Source: Dryas octopetala (Eukaryota > Streptophyta > Magnoliopsida > Rosales > Rosaceae). From it: DNA of 64,000 bases. Shown in pieces: positions 46,554 to 57,004 of the stretch. The notes under the pieces were generated by a model, which was not told where the DNA came from, searched no databases, and worked only from the letters and a program-made list of their open reading frames with translations. The position numbers and the translations under genes are program-made. Location of the stretch: contig OY992833.1 in assembly GCA_963921425.1 (NCBI GenBank), positions 18,331,738-18,395,737 on the forward strand, read 5' to 3'. Each line of letters begins with the position of its first letter. Positions within the stretch are counted from its first letter, which is position 1.

Positions 46554-46737
46554 GAGAAATTATTCTATATAATCGATACACTACCATGTGGTATAATAAA
46601 TCTATGTGTCATAATATGAGTGGATGTTATTAATACTATACCCTACAAATATAAACATATCATTCAATAATACCCTTACACGTTGAATTGATTACACCAC
46701 GTAGCGGTATATATATCGGTTATACCCAATAATTTTT
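46554..46737. mobile_element. Small MITE, imperfect 9-bp TSD
   Basis: The left end GAGAAATTATTCTATATAA pairs with the reverse complement of the right end, GAAAAATTATTGGGTATAA, followed by CGATAYAYTACC on both arms. The flanks CTTCCCCTT and CTTCCGCTC agree at 7 of 9 bases. Confidence 0.6.
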
Positions 46738-47158
46738 CTTCCGCTCCCTCACTCTCTTTTTCATTCTCTCTTGTTTTCTAATACTATTTAATTTTTTCAT
46801 AAAATGATATAGGTAGGAGACAGAGGGTTGGGTAAAGAAGATTTGAACTCCTAGTTTCTACATAAGTTGGTTGTAATGTGCCCAATATTGAATTATTGCA
46901 AGAAAAAAGTAGCCAAAGCCTTAATGATTAAAATCTGTAAAGGAGAGAGGATCCAGCTCCTTATTATATAGAAGTGCATAGATTACCAATTAATTAACCC
47001 CAATTTAATTAATACCTTAATTTGGCAATTCGCTCTCATAATTAATTGTGTCTTCTGCATTTATTTGAATATATAAACCTAGGAATAACCCACTAGTCCT
47101 TATTAATCAATCCAAAATCTGCAAGAGCATACAATCCTGTACTGATCATCAATTGATC

Positions 47159-47520
47159 ATGGGTACTCTCTTTCTCAATCAAGCCTGGTTGCTTGCATTG
47201 TTCATTGCCTCATGGGAAGCACATATATTGTGGCAAGCACAGAACCAAGCATAGGATCCAAAGATGACGTTGTCATAAGTCCGCACAACACAGTGGTGGT
47301 CATTTACAACAACTTAGGTCCCGGGCTGGACCTCACGGTCCATTGTAAATCCAAAGACGATGATCTGAGAACTCATGTCATACCGAATTAATGCAAACAC
47401 TTATGAATGGAGATTCCGTGTTAGCTTCTTAGGAACAACGCTTTTCTTCTGCGGCTTGAATTGGCAAGACGCATCAGGAACGTATGAGATCTATAAAGCC
47501 AACAAAATAAAAATACAAAT
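47159..47520 (+). pseudogene. SPH pseudogene, sister of the 51.1-kb gene
   Basis: It starts MGTLFLNQAWLLALFIASWEA, then a frame change and an early TAG. Other frames continue VVISPHNTVVVIYNNL, DLTVHCKSKDDDL, then a TAA, WRFRVSFLGTTLFFCGLNWQDASGTYEIYKA, where similarity ends at an A-rich junction. The C-terminal third is missing. The leader motif before the ATG (CTAGTCCTTATTAATCAATCC, ATCTGCA) matches the 48.9- and 51.1-kb copies. Confidence 0.85.
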
Positions 47521-48901
47521 CCATACATGAAAAAAAAAAAAAAAAACAACAAAACAATAAATAAAGATCGATGCAATGCAAATACAAAACACAACCTATA
47601 TAAATTTTGACCTATATTTTTTCAAAGCGTAGAAATAATTAATAACTGTCTCTAAATCAATACTATTAAGAAATTATTTCTCAATGTGAATATTCATACA
47701 ATATGTAAGAAAGTCATTCTCTATTTTGTTCCGAAGTCAATATTTAATAATTTTCATCGTTGAAAATACTCATTTTGGTGTTGCCGTAGAAACAGGAAGA
47801 TCGTCAACACTAAACAAATCAATCTATTAATCAAGTGATCAAATTTTGACACATTTGTTTCAACTAATTGTCTTATATGAGTGAACTCTGAAGAGAAGTG
47901 AGGAGTAGGTTAGTGAAGAAAATTAGATGAGCAAATTGATTGGTTGCTCTGAAGAGGTCATGTCGCTGAACTGCTGAAGACTGAAGTGAAAGAGTCTAAG
48001 AGCGGAGCAGTGGAGCAGCAGATCGTGATATTAGGCTGATATGTGGGGTGGGGGTTGGAGATGGATCATGGGTGGGCTAAAATAAAATTAGGGCCAAAAT
48101 TACAAAGCAAAAATGAAAAATCAGTTGGGCTACAGCCCAGCCAACTAATAGATCAGTCCCTATCTCAAAGGAAGGATCTTAACTTTAGTTGGGGAAACCA
48201 CCAAAATGAGGGCAAAAAAATGGTGAACAAATTAATTATTTGAATCCCAAATCAATATCATGTAAACTTGTATCAATAATTGATGCGTTTTGTGCATGAG
48301 CACCAATAAACTGGATCGCATTGTTTTACCTATATAAATATATATTTGCATTCATGATTAATCTTGAACTTTTCTCTGATTTGTGACACATTATCAGGAT
48401 TAATTTTTCTTTTTCTCTTTTATCTAGGGAGAGGGGATCCAAACATGGATCTTCTTCTTGCCCAAATCTCTATGGATGCTCAAATATATGTTTGGATTTT
48501 CCTTTTTCTTATTTTTTTAATTATTATTATTATTATTTTTTATAGATAAGTGCTATTGCCACTAGATTTAGTTTCATCTAATGTGAGTGCATATATATAA
48601 AAATGACACAGCCATTATTGCTAAATCCACAACCCTACTTAAGATCGAGGGTGTTGATTTTATAAGATTTTTTTTCTTAACAAAATTGTATAACAAGTTG
48701 CTTATAATTTCTAATATTATACATTTTTAGCACACTTGGACTAGTAGTGGTTAAAGTCAGTAAAGGAGAGGATCCAGTACTAGTCTTTTCCTTAAATCAA
48801 TTAAAAACATAGAAATGCAATATAAGAGGTTATATAACCCGGCCACTGGTCCTTGTTAATCAATTCGATCAATCTGCAGCAGCATAGAAATCCTATGAAA
48901 C
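47521..48901. other. Intergenic, with a segment shared with 49.1 kb
   Basis: CTTAACTTTAGTTGGGG, ACCACCAAAATGAGGGC and AAAATGGTGAACAAATTA (about 48177-48236) recur in diverged form at about 49126-49190, directly joined to the SPH pseudogene there. The frame at 48043-48243 is not a gene that I recognise. Confidence 0.5.
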
Positions 48902-49120
48902 ATGGGTCCATTTCGTAATCACGGTTTGTTGTTTGCGTTAATGGTCATTGCTACATGGGAGGCACTTACGTTTGTGAGTCTTGTGACGAGCACAGAATTA
49001 CCAAGAAGGATGAGATTGAGAGAAGACATTGTCATACCTTAAAAAACAGTGGTCTTAATTTATCCACAAGTTATTAGGTGAAAGGCTAGACCTCACCGTC
49101 CACTGTAAATATCTCAAGAG
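48902..49120 (+). pseudogene. SPH pseudogene, truncated and joined to foreign 3' DNA
   Basis: It starts MGPFRNHGLLFALMVIATWEALTF and keeps a four-residue insertion before TSTEL. A TAA follows DIVIP. Fragments VVLIY and LDLTVHCK are readable, and then the sequence switches to DNA shared with 48177-48236. Everything beyond the first domain cysteine is gone. Its promoter block (AAGAGGTTATATAACCCGG, CCTTGTTAATCAATTC) is shared with the intact gene at 51086. Confidence 0.85.
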
Positions 49121-49445
49121 GAGGAACTTAGGTTTAGTTGGGGCAAACCACCAATATTGATGGTAAAAAAATGGTGAACAAATTACTTGAAGCATGAATT
49201 AAATCCAATAAATTGTGGATTGCATTGTTTTACCATATATATGTTATTGCTTTTATTTTCATTTTATTTGTTTTTCTTGGTTAAATTTTATATAGGTGTT
49301 TCTTCTCCGAAACTCTAGATGGATGCTCAAATGCAATCGTTTTCATTTCATTTTCTATCTTGATACCCACATAATTAATAAGGAAAGGGCTGCCTCAATG
49401 AAACAACACTCTCTATTGATCGAGATCATATATGAAGAAATCTAG

Positions 49446-49683
49446 GCATCCATCCCAAAACCAATTGGCAATGAGAAATATAGCTCAAACCTTTATAAGC
49501 CACTAGCAAGACTATTATATTTGCAATTTTGGATTTCTCTCAACACGCCCCCGCACTTGTGGCGTTATTTAAGCCTAACACGTGGACAATTTAATTGAGT
49601 GACGTGAGAGCATGTGTGGCCGTTAGGCACATCACGTGAATAACCTGCTCTGATATCATGAAGTAGTGTAGGCATCCATCCCA
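49446..49683. repeat. Dispersed repeat, interrupted
   Basis: AAACCAATTGGCAATGAG, CCTTTATAAGCCACTAGC and GGATTTCTCTCAACA match, in the same order, 50600-50695. It also has ACACGCCCCCGCACTTGTGG and CTGCTCTGATATCATGAAG words that I associate with a common dispersed plant repeat; the class is unknown to me. Confidence 0.5.
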
Positions 49684-50591
49684 ACATATAAATGCTTGAT
49701 TGAATCCACCCAAATTGAGGGTTCCTTCGTTCCAATGAGAGTTGACTCTCTCTTTTCTCTCCTAGGTTTTGCAGCCTCCCCCGCCTGCGCCTCCCTCTCC
49801 TCTGCGGGAGTGTTCTCCTCTCCTTTGTGAGAGTGTTTTCCTCTCCTCTGTGAGAGTTTCCTCTCCTTCTTGTGAGAGTTTCTTCACCAATTCTGTGGTG
49901 ATCTATTTGAGCTATGCTCAGACTTAGGAGCCTTGTCTACTTTGTAGTACTTCCTCTTTATTTCATTGTATGTTTTTCCTCCATTTGCCTTATCAACCAA
50001 GCCTCTTTTGAAACCATAGATCTGGTACCCTTTCTTTCCCCTACATCCATTACTTCCCTCCTTTTCCCCTTTCTTTTTTATTTCTTTTACCCTCAAGTGA
50101 AGCCCTTGATCTGCTCCTACCCCAACATTTCTATTCGATTCTCCTTGTCTGATCCTTGCAGCTGCTTATTAAAAGTGAAATTCACTTACGTAACCAGTGG
50201 ATTATGCGAGTCTTTTTGACATGCGTGTCTCACCCCCCATTCTCCCAAGTTGTTTCTTTTTGCAGTTGGTTACCATCGTTCTGCGGCGACGGCAGCCTTT
50301 ATGGCTAGGGTTTTTCTGTTGTTTTTGTCTTTTGTTTTTCTTTTAGTTGGGTCTTTCTTGTGTTTGTTGGGCCTTTGGTGTATTTGGTATTTGCTGTCTT
50401 TTTCTTTGGGGTTTCCTTGGATTTTTGTAACTTGTGGTAGAATGCGTCTACTAAGTATGGCTTGTGAAACTGGACCATGTACTCTTTATCTCTTCAAAGG
50501 ATATACCGTCCAGTTTTCTTCAAACCTAACTTATTAAGCCAATCCTTTGTAATTTTTCACTTTAATCTAATGAAATTTCTCTTGCCCAAAA
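49684..50591 (+). mobile_element. Likely non-coding retroelement with A-rich 3' end
   Basis: GCATCCATCC before (about 49672-49681) and GCATCCATAC after (about 50593-50602) look like the TSD. The insert ends CTAATGAAATTTCTCTTGCCC plus an A run, like a LINE 3' terminus. The 5' part has CTCCTCTCCT/GTGAGAGTGTT repeats (49790-49880). No reverse transcriptase is present. The frames at 49914-50219 and 50250-50537 show no domain. Confidence 0.45.
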
Positions 50592-50695
50592 AAGCATCCA
50601 TACAAAACCAATTGGCAATAGGAAGAGTATCCCAAACCCTTATAAACCACTAGCGCAGACCCTCATATTTTCAATGTGGGATTTTTCTCAACAAT
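50592..50695. repeat. Second copy of the dispersed repeat
   Basis: AAACCAATTGGCAATAGG, CCCTTATAAACCACTAGC and GGGATTTTTCTCAACA repeat the order found at 49446-49683. Confidence 0.5.
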
Positions 50696-50999
50696 ATAAG
50701 CATGATGATATTACGCTTCAGTTAAATATATTTAGGTTGTATATTGAAAACATAATAAATGGAAGCCTGAAACGGATATAGTTTTGAATTTAAATATCAT
50801 ATCAACAAATTAAGCAAATGCATTGATTTTGCACAGGTATTAATGCTAAATCCCCAACCTTATTTCAGAGGATATAACAAGTTATTTATAATTTCTAATA
50901 TTGACTAGTACTAGTTGTAATCTGTAACGGAGAGGGTCCAGTATTGGTCTTTTCCTATATTCAAATAAAAAAAAAAAACAATTAATATAATGCCATAAG

Positions 51000-51085
51000 A
51001 ATACAATATAAGAGGTTATATATATAACCTACTAGTCCTTGTTAATCAACTCAATCTGCAGGAGTTTATTACAATCCTGTGAACC
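51000..51085 (+). promoter_or_regulatory. Promoter and leader of the 51.1-kb SPH gene
   Basis: AATATAAGAGGTTATATATATAACC (51003-51027) contains the likely TATA box, followed by CTAGTCCTTGTTAATCAA and AATCTGCAGGAG. The same order precedes the copies at 47159, 48902 and (in part) 55827. Further upstream, GTAACGGAGAGGGTCCAGTA is also shared (46939, 48759). Confidence 0.6.
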
Positions 51086-51571
51086 ATGGTTTTATTTCGC
51101 AGCCAAGTCTTGTTGCTTCCCTTGTTCATTGCTTCATGGGAGGCACTTACATTTGTGACGAGCACAGAACCAAGCACAGAACCAAGCATGAACGATTACG
51201 TACCTTTCAAAACAGAGGTCTTCATACACAACAACTTGGATGATGGGCTACCCCTCACTGTTCACTGTAAATCCAAGGATGATGATCTTGGGATTCATGT
51301 CATACCCAATCATACTCCTTATCGTTGGAACTTTCGCGTTAATTTCTGGCAAACGACGCTTTACTTCTGCGGATTTAATTGGCAAGGCGGATCAGGAACA
51401 TTTGACATCTATAGAGCTGATCGGGATCTCACCGATAGATGTTCAAGGGAGTGCCACTGGACAGCTACGAGAGATGGCTTGCATGGATTCAAACAAGGCT
51501 CTGGCCATGATGACCTTTTCTATAGGTGGGTCACCCCCCAAAGTGATACCAAAAATATTCAGGAGGACTGA
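51086..51571 (+). CDS. SPH family secreted protein with extended C-terminus
   Basis: ATG at 51086, 161 codons. Signal peptide about residues 1-25 (VLLLPLFIASWEALTF). A small internal repeat, STEPSTEPS, follows. The SPH domain reads EVFIHNNLDDGLPLTVHCKS, DDDLGIHVIPNH, YRWNFRVNFWQTTLYFCGFNW, GTFDIYRADRD, then CSRECHWTATRDGLHGF. Cysteines at 61, 95, 119 and 123. The protein runs some 15 residues past the usual end (WVTPQSDTKNIQED), making it the longest in the cluster; the tail is polar and may be a read-on after loss of an earlier stop (inference). It is the only survivor of four local copies (47159, 48902, 51086, 55827). Confidence 0.88.
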   Translation: MVLFRSQVLLLPLFIASWEALTFVTSTEPSTEPSMNDYVPFKTEVFIHNNLDDGLPLTVHCKSKDDDLGIHVIPNHTPYRWNFRVNFWQTTLYFCGFNWQGGSGTFDIYRADRDLTDRCSRECHWTATRDGLHGFKQGSGHDDLFYRWVTPQSDTKNIQED

Positions 51572-51789
51572 AAGCCTAGATATATGGCTAATTAACCCAA
51601 GGCCAAATCTTGTTAATTTGCTGCAATTTTTCATATATATGTCATTATGTAGAAAAACAATAATTGGGTTTGCTTTGGATTCAAAGATACTGAACCCTTT
51701 TACCCATCATAATCCTATAATCTTAACCATTTTTCGTTACACTTTCTGCTTTTCTTTTTGTTGCATCTCTTTTTTTTATTAGGCTTTAT

Positions 51790-53013
51790 TACATTTTATC
51801 CATCTAAATTTTGAGCTCGATTTCATTTCACCACCTAAAAAACAAATTGTATCAATTTACCACATGAATTAAAATTTTGTTGCAATGCACCATGCACCTT
51901 GGGCTCATTCCATCTAAACTTCAGTTTAAAATAAGGGTGTTTTGATTTTTTCAAGTCAATTTTCTATTATGTCAAAGCAGATAAAGTGAAAAGCATTTTT
52001 TTTTTCTAACAATAGGAACTTGAAAAATACCATAACACCCTCATTTTTAATAAAAATGTAAACAAAATGAGCTAGATGTGGTACATTACAACATATTTTT
52101 AATTCATGTGGTAAATTAGCACATTTTTTTAAGCTTATTTACTAGTTTGCCCCCTGAAAGTAACTTCTAATCTAACTTCACCCCCTAAGGTTGTATCACA
52201 TTATCCCTTGAAACTATTAGTTCTCGTATATTATTTTGCCTACTTCTTACTTTTACAAACTTTAGAAATTAATTAAAAATAGCTCCGAACTCAGAAAAAT
52301 ACACGGAAAATTCATACGGATTCGTCTTGACTAATTCTAATTTACTATGGGGTCAAATTACTAATTTGCTCTCTGAGAGTTTCTAGAAAATTAAAATAAA
52401 TTTTCATCTATAAAAATTCTAAAATTTTTGTAAAGTCTCAGTTGAATTCTCAAAAATATTTTGGAAATTACCAAAAACCTGTTTTAAAGAATTCTTCCGA
52501 GATTTTACAGAAATTCTAGAATTTATTTTATAGAGGGAAATTTATTTCCCTCTGAGACCGAGAGGTCTTTTAGGTTGCAAGTGTTCCCAAAAAAGGTAGT
52601 GTTATTGTTTAGAAGACCAACGGTGTAACATCATATTTTTTTGGAGTTCGAGAGATTATCCTATGAATTTCTAAAGAGTCTAGAGTATTTTAATTTTTTG
52701 GAAACACTCGAATGAAAAATTGGTAATTTGACCCCATAATAAATTAGTATTAGTCAAGATGAGTCCGTATGAATTTTTCGTGTATTTTTTTGAGTCTGGC
52801 GCTATTTTTAATTAGTTTCCAAAGTTTGTAAAAATAAGAAGTGAGTACAGTGATAAACGAGAATTAGTTTCAGGGGGTAATGTGATACAAAATAAACCTT
52901 AGGGGGTGAAGTTAGATTATAAGTTACTTTTACGGGGTGAAATAGTAAATAAGCCTTTTTTTTTAGGTGGTAAAGTGAGATCGAGCCCAAAGTTCAGGTG
53001 GGTAAAGTGTAAA
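51790..53013. mobile_element. Foldback MITE interrupted by a second foldback
   Basis: The outer arms pair TACATTTTATCCATCT, GAGCTCGATTTCATTTCACCACCT (left) with the reverse complement of AGGTGGTAAAGTGAGATCGAGC...AGGTGGGTAAAGTGTA (right). CAATTTACCACATGAATT pairs with AATTCATGTGGTAAATTAG near 52100. The right arm is cut in its T run by the element at 52131-52957. Without the insert it is about 400 bp. Confidence 0.75.
52131..52957. mobile_element. Inner foldback element
   Basis: AAGCTTATTTACTAGTTTGCC at the left faces AGTAAATAAGCCTT at the right, and CTAACTTCACCCCCTAAGGTT faces AACCTTAGGGGGTGAAGTTAG. TGGGGTCAAATTAC near 52350 faces its reverse complement near 52725. Long arms (about 250 bp) with a short centre; non-coding. 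Confidence 0.8.
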
Positions 53014-53149
53014 AAAACTTTTTTATTATATATATATTTTTTTTCAAACCATCTTTCTTATATATTATTTATTGTTCCTTAATTTTTTTTAGAGATAATT
53101 AGGCTTACATACTTTTGAAAAACAATTTTTAGATGGAGACCGAGAGTGT

Positions 53150-53275
53150 TTTAAAATTTATAAAAAAATCCTTTTAATTCATAATAATTTATAAGAAAAT
53201 CATTTTAATTCATAATAAAGTCATTTTAATTTATAAAAAAAATCATTTTAATTCATAATAAGTCCTTCCGTGATT
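53150..53275. repeat. Tandem ~35-bp repeats, about four copies
   Basis: AATCATTTTAATTCATAATAA and close variants recur four times in direct order. Confidence 0.65.
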
Positions 53276-53551
53276 TGAAGGCTATTTCCCTTCTTAAGGT
53301 GTTGAGTGGGCTTTGTATAGCCCAAAATTTTAAAGTTAAAACCTAATATAAAGCTATTAAAGAAGAAAAAAAAAATGACTTAATTAAAAACCCTAAATCA
53401 CTACCGGTTTTAGTCTAAGAAAAACTCATAAAATGGACTGAACTCTAAGTCTTCCTTTTTTTTTTTTTTTTAGTCTATCTATATTATTATAAAACCAAAC
53501 TCTTAAATGGATGAAATAATGGAATTAATTTGTGGCATCACTCTTTCTTCT

Positions 53552-54045
53552 CTTTTTTTTTTTTTTGGTAGGAAGGAGGGCCAAAGGCCCAGAAAACAAA
53601 AGCTAATTAACTAGCTAGAAACAAAACGCCTGCGAAAGAGGCCGATAGAATCTTTAAAAATAAACTGAGCACACCAAGAAGGGGAATGATCGAAAATTTG
53701 TAGCCCCAGCTCTAGAGTATGACCAAAAGCAGCAAGTCCATGCATGCAATATGCTTTATTTCCCTGTAGATATGAGATAAGCAACAAGTCCGGTCCCTTT
53801 TGAGGAGATCTTGGCAAGAAGCAATCAAAGAACCAAGAGGGTGATTTAGACAATCAATATGGAGCACCAAATGAACAGCACAGCCAGATATAATCTCACC
53901 TCCACCAAGATTGGCAGCAAAGCCATGAAACCCAACAACCATTACAATTTCTTAAAACGCCTCCAGCGCTAATCGAACCAAGAGGCCTAGTTTTGCTCCC
54001 ATTAACATTTAGCTTAATCCACTCATCAGGAGGAGGGATACCATG
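53552..54045 (-). mobile_element. 5'-truncated LINE with RNase H-like domain, 12-bp TSD
   Basis: ACTCTTTCTTCT lies at 53540-53551 and 54046-54057. Read on the minus strand the insert begins inside a coding region, PPPDEWIKLNVNGSKTRPLG then GGVLRNCNG. Shifted frames give GFAANLGGGEIISGCAV, HIDCLNHPLGSLIASCQDLL and LLKRDRTCCLSHIYREIKHIACMDLL, and it ends with CCTTCCTACC and a poly(A) tail. That is the RNase H-like (RVT_3) end of a plant LINE polyprotein, in the order D-G-S, acidic/substrate stretch, I-D-C, I-x-R-E-x-N/K-x-x-A. It is frameshifted and dead. Confidence 0.85.
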
Positions 54046-54057
54046 ACTCTTTCTTCT

Positions 54058-54700
54058 TTTGTTTCACCGTTCATTATGTGTACAAGAATGTTACCGGTAG
54101 GCAATTTCGACCGACTCTAATTACCACCTCGTACATAATTTCCCAATTCCCACCCACATTTTACAAAAATATAAAATATAATTACAATTTATCTTTATAT
54201 GAATGCTTAAGATCCCCGAAACAGTGTTAGCATAGGTCAATTTTAGTTTTGTTTTTTTTTTTTAAAGAGAAATTTGCACATTTATCACCCAGACTATTGG
54301 GGGTGTGTGCATTTACCACCCAAACAAAATTTTTTCACTATTTGCCACTTATTGAATCATTTTTATCCGAATTGTAGGATCATCTGCACACTTATTGACT
54401 TGTAGGTATGAAGTGCAACTGATAATATCTTGCAATGCAAAAGATAAGAAACAGATAAGTAATTCATAGCTAACATATGGTTAGGCTTCGTTTAATCTCT
54501 AGTTATAACTTATTCGCCAAAATGCAATGAACAAGTAATTCGATAGTTCCACTGGGAAGTTGCAATTGAACTTTAAGAAATCATAGCACATACAAATGAG
54601 TTCGAGCAAAAGAAATACAAAATACAAAATATGACATATCTAGAACACACATTAATTAATTGTAACAATTTGATTTTCACAGAGTCTAGAACACACATTA
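54058..54700. other. Intergenic DNA
   Basis: No gene seen. TTTGCACATTTATCACCCAGACTATTGG-like words near 54272-54340 resemble a lone MITE arm; I found no partner. Confidence 0.35.
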
Positions 54701-54760
54701 ATCAAACAATAGTGGCAGCTACAAATCCAAAATAATGGGGTAAAAATATCACTCTCAAAC

Positions 54761-54895
54761 CTCTAGCAGCAGCTTTTGCAGCACGTTGAGCCTCCTGCAA
54801 GGCCTGTCTTTCAGATTTTGTTGACTTGGATTTCAAGGGCTCTGAACTTGCTGGAAGTTCATTCTGCACTAATGAAAGCGCCTCTCCACTCTTTT
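54761..54895 (-). pseudogene. Isolated exon like eIF2B delta subunit
   Basis: On the minus strand the 135-nt exon is bounded by TTTCTTGCAG and GTTTGAGAG and stays open. It encodes a Ser/Lys-rich stretch ending KSERQALQEAQRAAKAAARG. The K-x-E-R-x-A-L-Q-E-A-Q-R-A-A-K-A-A-A wording is that of the N-terminal region of plant translation initiation factor eIF-2B delta (established family knowledge). The catalytic-fold part of eIF2B is not in the window, and no in-phase upstream exon joins it, so I treat it as a stray duplicated or captured exon. An unrelated Ala/Lys-rich protein remains possible. Confidence 0.4.
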
Positions 54896-55029
54896 CTGCA
54901 AGAAATTGCCAACCCAATTAATACATACTTTTATCAAAATCAATTTGAATTATTGCAATCCACACATACATATATTCAAAATTGCAATAAGAGCCCAAGA
55001 GGTTCAGTGACTACAAGAAACCAGTACCA

Positions 55030-55560
55030 GGCTCTTGAAGAGGCGTTTTCAATGTGGCCGAGTCGAATCCTCCGCCGAGAAGACTCGAAGCCAACTTTCC
55101 GGAGCCGCTGCATCAAATACAACGAACCTCCTCCACCGTATATTTGCCGCCATGGCTGGGTGGATGGGCGATTGGAGGGTACCGCCATGTTCAGAACAAC
55201 GAGAGGAACAAAACGCGATAGGTCCGTTGTCTCGTCATGGCCGGAAGAAGCAGATCTTCGCCGGAGTTAACTCTCGGGTTTCGCGTCGTTCTGTCGCCGT
55301 CGATGACTGGATGGACAATTAGAGGCAATGAGAAGAAAGAGGAGGAAGAGGCGAGCATGGGGAGGTGGGTCTCACCACCATCCATGGCCGGATGGCGATG
55401 CATCGAGGAGAGAGAGAGTGACGGTGAAGAGAGAGAATGGTGCTGAGTTTGAAATGAGAGAAATGAGAAAGGGAGTGGGAGAGAGACAGAGAAGGGAAAA
55501 AAAGGGCCGGTTTGGTATAAACTGGGCCTCCTTCAAACACAAAAAAAGGATCTGGGTCTT
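55030..55560. other. GC-rich island with overlapping open frames
   Basis: GC content rises sharply, with CpG-containing words (TTCGCCGGAG, GTTCTGTCGCCGTCG) and GA-rich leader-like DNA at 55400-55500. It resembles the promoter and first exon of a housekeeping gene, perhaps on the minus strand next to the exon at 54761-54895. No frame gives a protein that I recognise and the phases do not join. Confidence 0.35.
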
Positions 55561-55826
55561 AAAAGTAGTGAGAGCCCAAAACTGAACTTTATAATCATTT
55601 ATTTAAAGTTTTATTTCTTCCAATGTTAACAATATTGTTAGACCACATTTTTTCTGAATGTGCGCATTAATTAATTAAAAAAGAACAAAAATTATTTAAA
55701 TAAAATTAATTGGCTACGTTAATTAATTAATTAAATGTTGTGTATTATGTGGTAGACTAGACTATGTGGTGATTGAATAACATTGCTAATTAATTCAATC
55801 TGCAGGAGCAAACAATCCCGTGAATC

Positions 55827-55900
55827 ATGGGTCTCCTTCGCAATCAAGCCTTGTGGCTAATTGGCTTGTTCATAACCGCGATAAGAAAGTTGAATCTTGA
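55827..55900 (+). pseudogene. SPH relic: start of gene only
   Basis: AATTCAATCTGCAGGAGCAAA and ATCCCGTGAATC lead to MGLLRNQALWLIGLFIT, matching the leader and signal peptide of the 47.2/48.9/51.1-kb group. Similarity stops within the signal peptide. Confidence 0.7.
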
Positions 55901-56480
55901 CAACATTGCAATTATGCTGATCATAAAATTTAAATCAAGGCCACAACTCACAACTGCAAAGTGTTTTTAACATATATATGTATGGCGCAAGTGATGATCC
56001 AACAATTGGCGGTTAGGTTTTCACAAAGATCTGCATGATTGCTTGCTATTCAATGAGAGAGAAAAAAAATTAGGGTTGGTTTTGAGAGAATGAATTCCGA
56101 GGAATGCAATGGAGAGGAGGAGAGGTGGTTTATATAGAGGAGATATATTTCTAGGGCTAATGAAATGATTTTCTACTAAACCGTTGACCTACTTTTATTT
56201 TTCATCGAAGAATTATGAGCAATTAAAAAGTGAATGAGCTGGCGGTATTTAATCAAATTAAATATTTTAATTTTTTTTTGGGAATAATTAGATATTTTAA
56301 TTGACATATATATATATATATATATCAAATTTGGATTTGGATTTTAATTTTAATTTTAATTTTTTTACCTATATATGGATTTCCATGTTATTAAGGCACA
56401 CAATTAATTGTACCTTAATTAGTAGAAAATCCAAGACGGATCCGGATCCATGTGAGACAACAGAAATAATTGAAAATATA

Positions 56481-56520
56481 GCACTATTAATGTGAAGCTA
56501 CTATATATATAAATAACAGA
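56481..56520 (+). promoter_or_regulatory. SPH promoter module, copy at 56.5 kb
   Basis: GCACTATTAATGTGAAGCTAC is followed by TATATATATAAATA (TATA box). It is one copy of the module ATTAAATKTGAGA...CCTACTATATA shared by the right-hand SPH group, about 65-95 bp before the ATG at 56576. Confidence 0.6.
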
Positions 56521-56575
56521 CATACTGCACCCCATGGCCATTATTCCACACCAACCAAAATAGATTCAAATAGTC

Positions 56576-56995
56576 ATGGCTTTGATCGCTAGAAATGTAT
56601 TGCTGTTAGTGTTGCTTCTGGTATTCCTAACTATGTGTGATGCTGGATGGCTCATTCCTAGTAGAACACATGTTCACATCACTAACAATTTGAGTGAGGC
56701 TCATGGTGGAAATAAATCGACCCTCACCGTTCATTGTAAATCAGGGAATGATGATCTTGGTGTCCACAACATCCCCTTTCAGGACTCCTATGAATTTAGT
56801 TTTCGACCAAATATTATTGGCACTACACTATTTTTCTGTAATATGGAGTGGCCCGGTGCATCTCACTATTTTGATATATACGTTTTTGATCGAGATTATG
56901 GGTGTACTGATTGTTTCTGGCGTATACAACCGAATGCCGTATGCAAGTTAAACAAGGAGACCCAAGACCATAATTGCTATAAGTGGAAGAGCTAG
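56576..56995 (+). CDS. SPH family secreted protein, six-cysteine type
   Basis: ATG at 56576, 139 codons. Signal peptide about residues 1-23 (VLLLVLLLVFLTMCDA). Domain: THVHITNNLS, STLTVHCKSGNDDLGVHNIPF, YEFSFRPNIIGTTLFFCNMEW, HYFDIYVFDRD, then CTDCFWRIQPNAVC and NCYKWKS. Six mature cysteines at 54, 88, 110, 113, 123 and 134: the classic four plus a pair near the C-terminus that could form a third disulfide. Sequons at 38 (NLS) and 46 (NKS). Nearest relatives are 58560 (about 80% alike by eye) and the broken 60416 copy. Confidence 0.9.
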   Translation: MALIARNVLLLVLLLVFLTMCDAGWLIPSRTHVHITNNLSEAHGGNKSTLTVHCKSGNDDLGVHNIPFQDSYEFSFRPNIIGTTLFFCNMEWPGASHYFDIYVFDRDYGCTDCFWRIQPNAVCKLNKETQDHNCYKWKS

Positions 56996-57004
56996 TTGTT
57001 TCAT

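Noticed and set aside
51240..51782. 180-codon frame overlapping the SPH gene at 51086
   Set aside because: It is the +1 frame of a clear SPH coding sequence and has no family pattern of its own.
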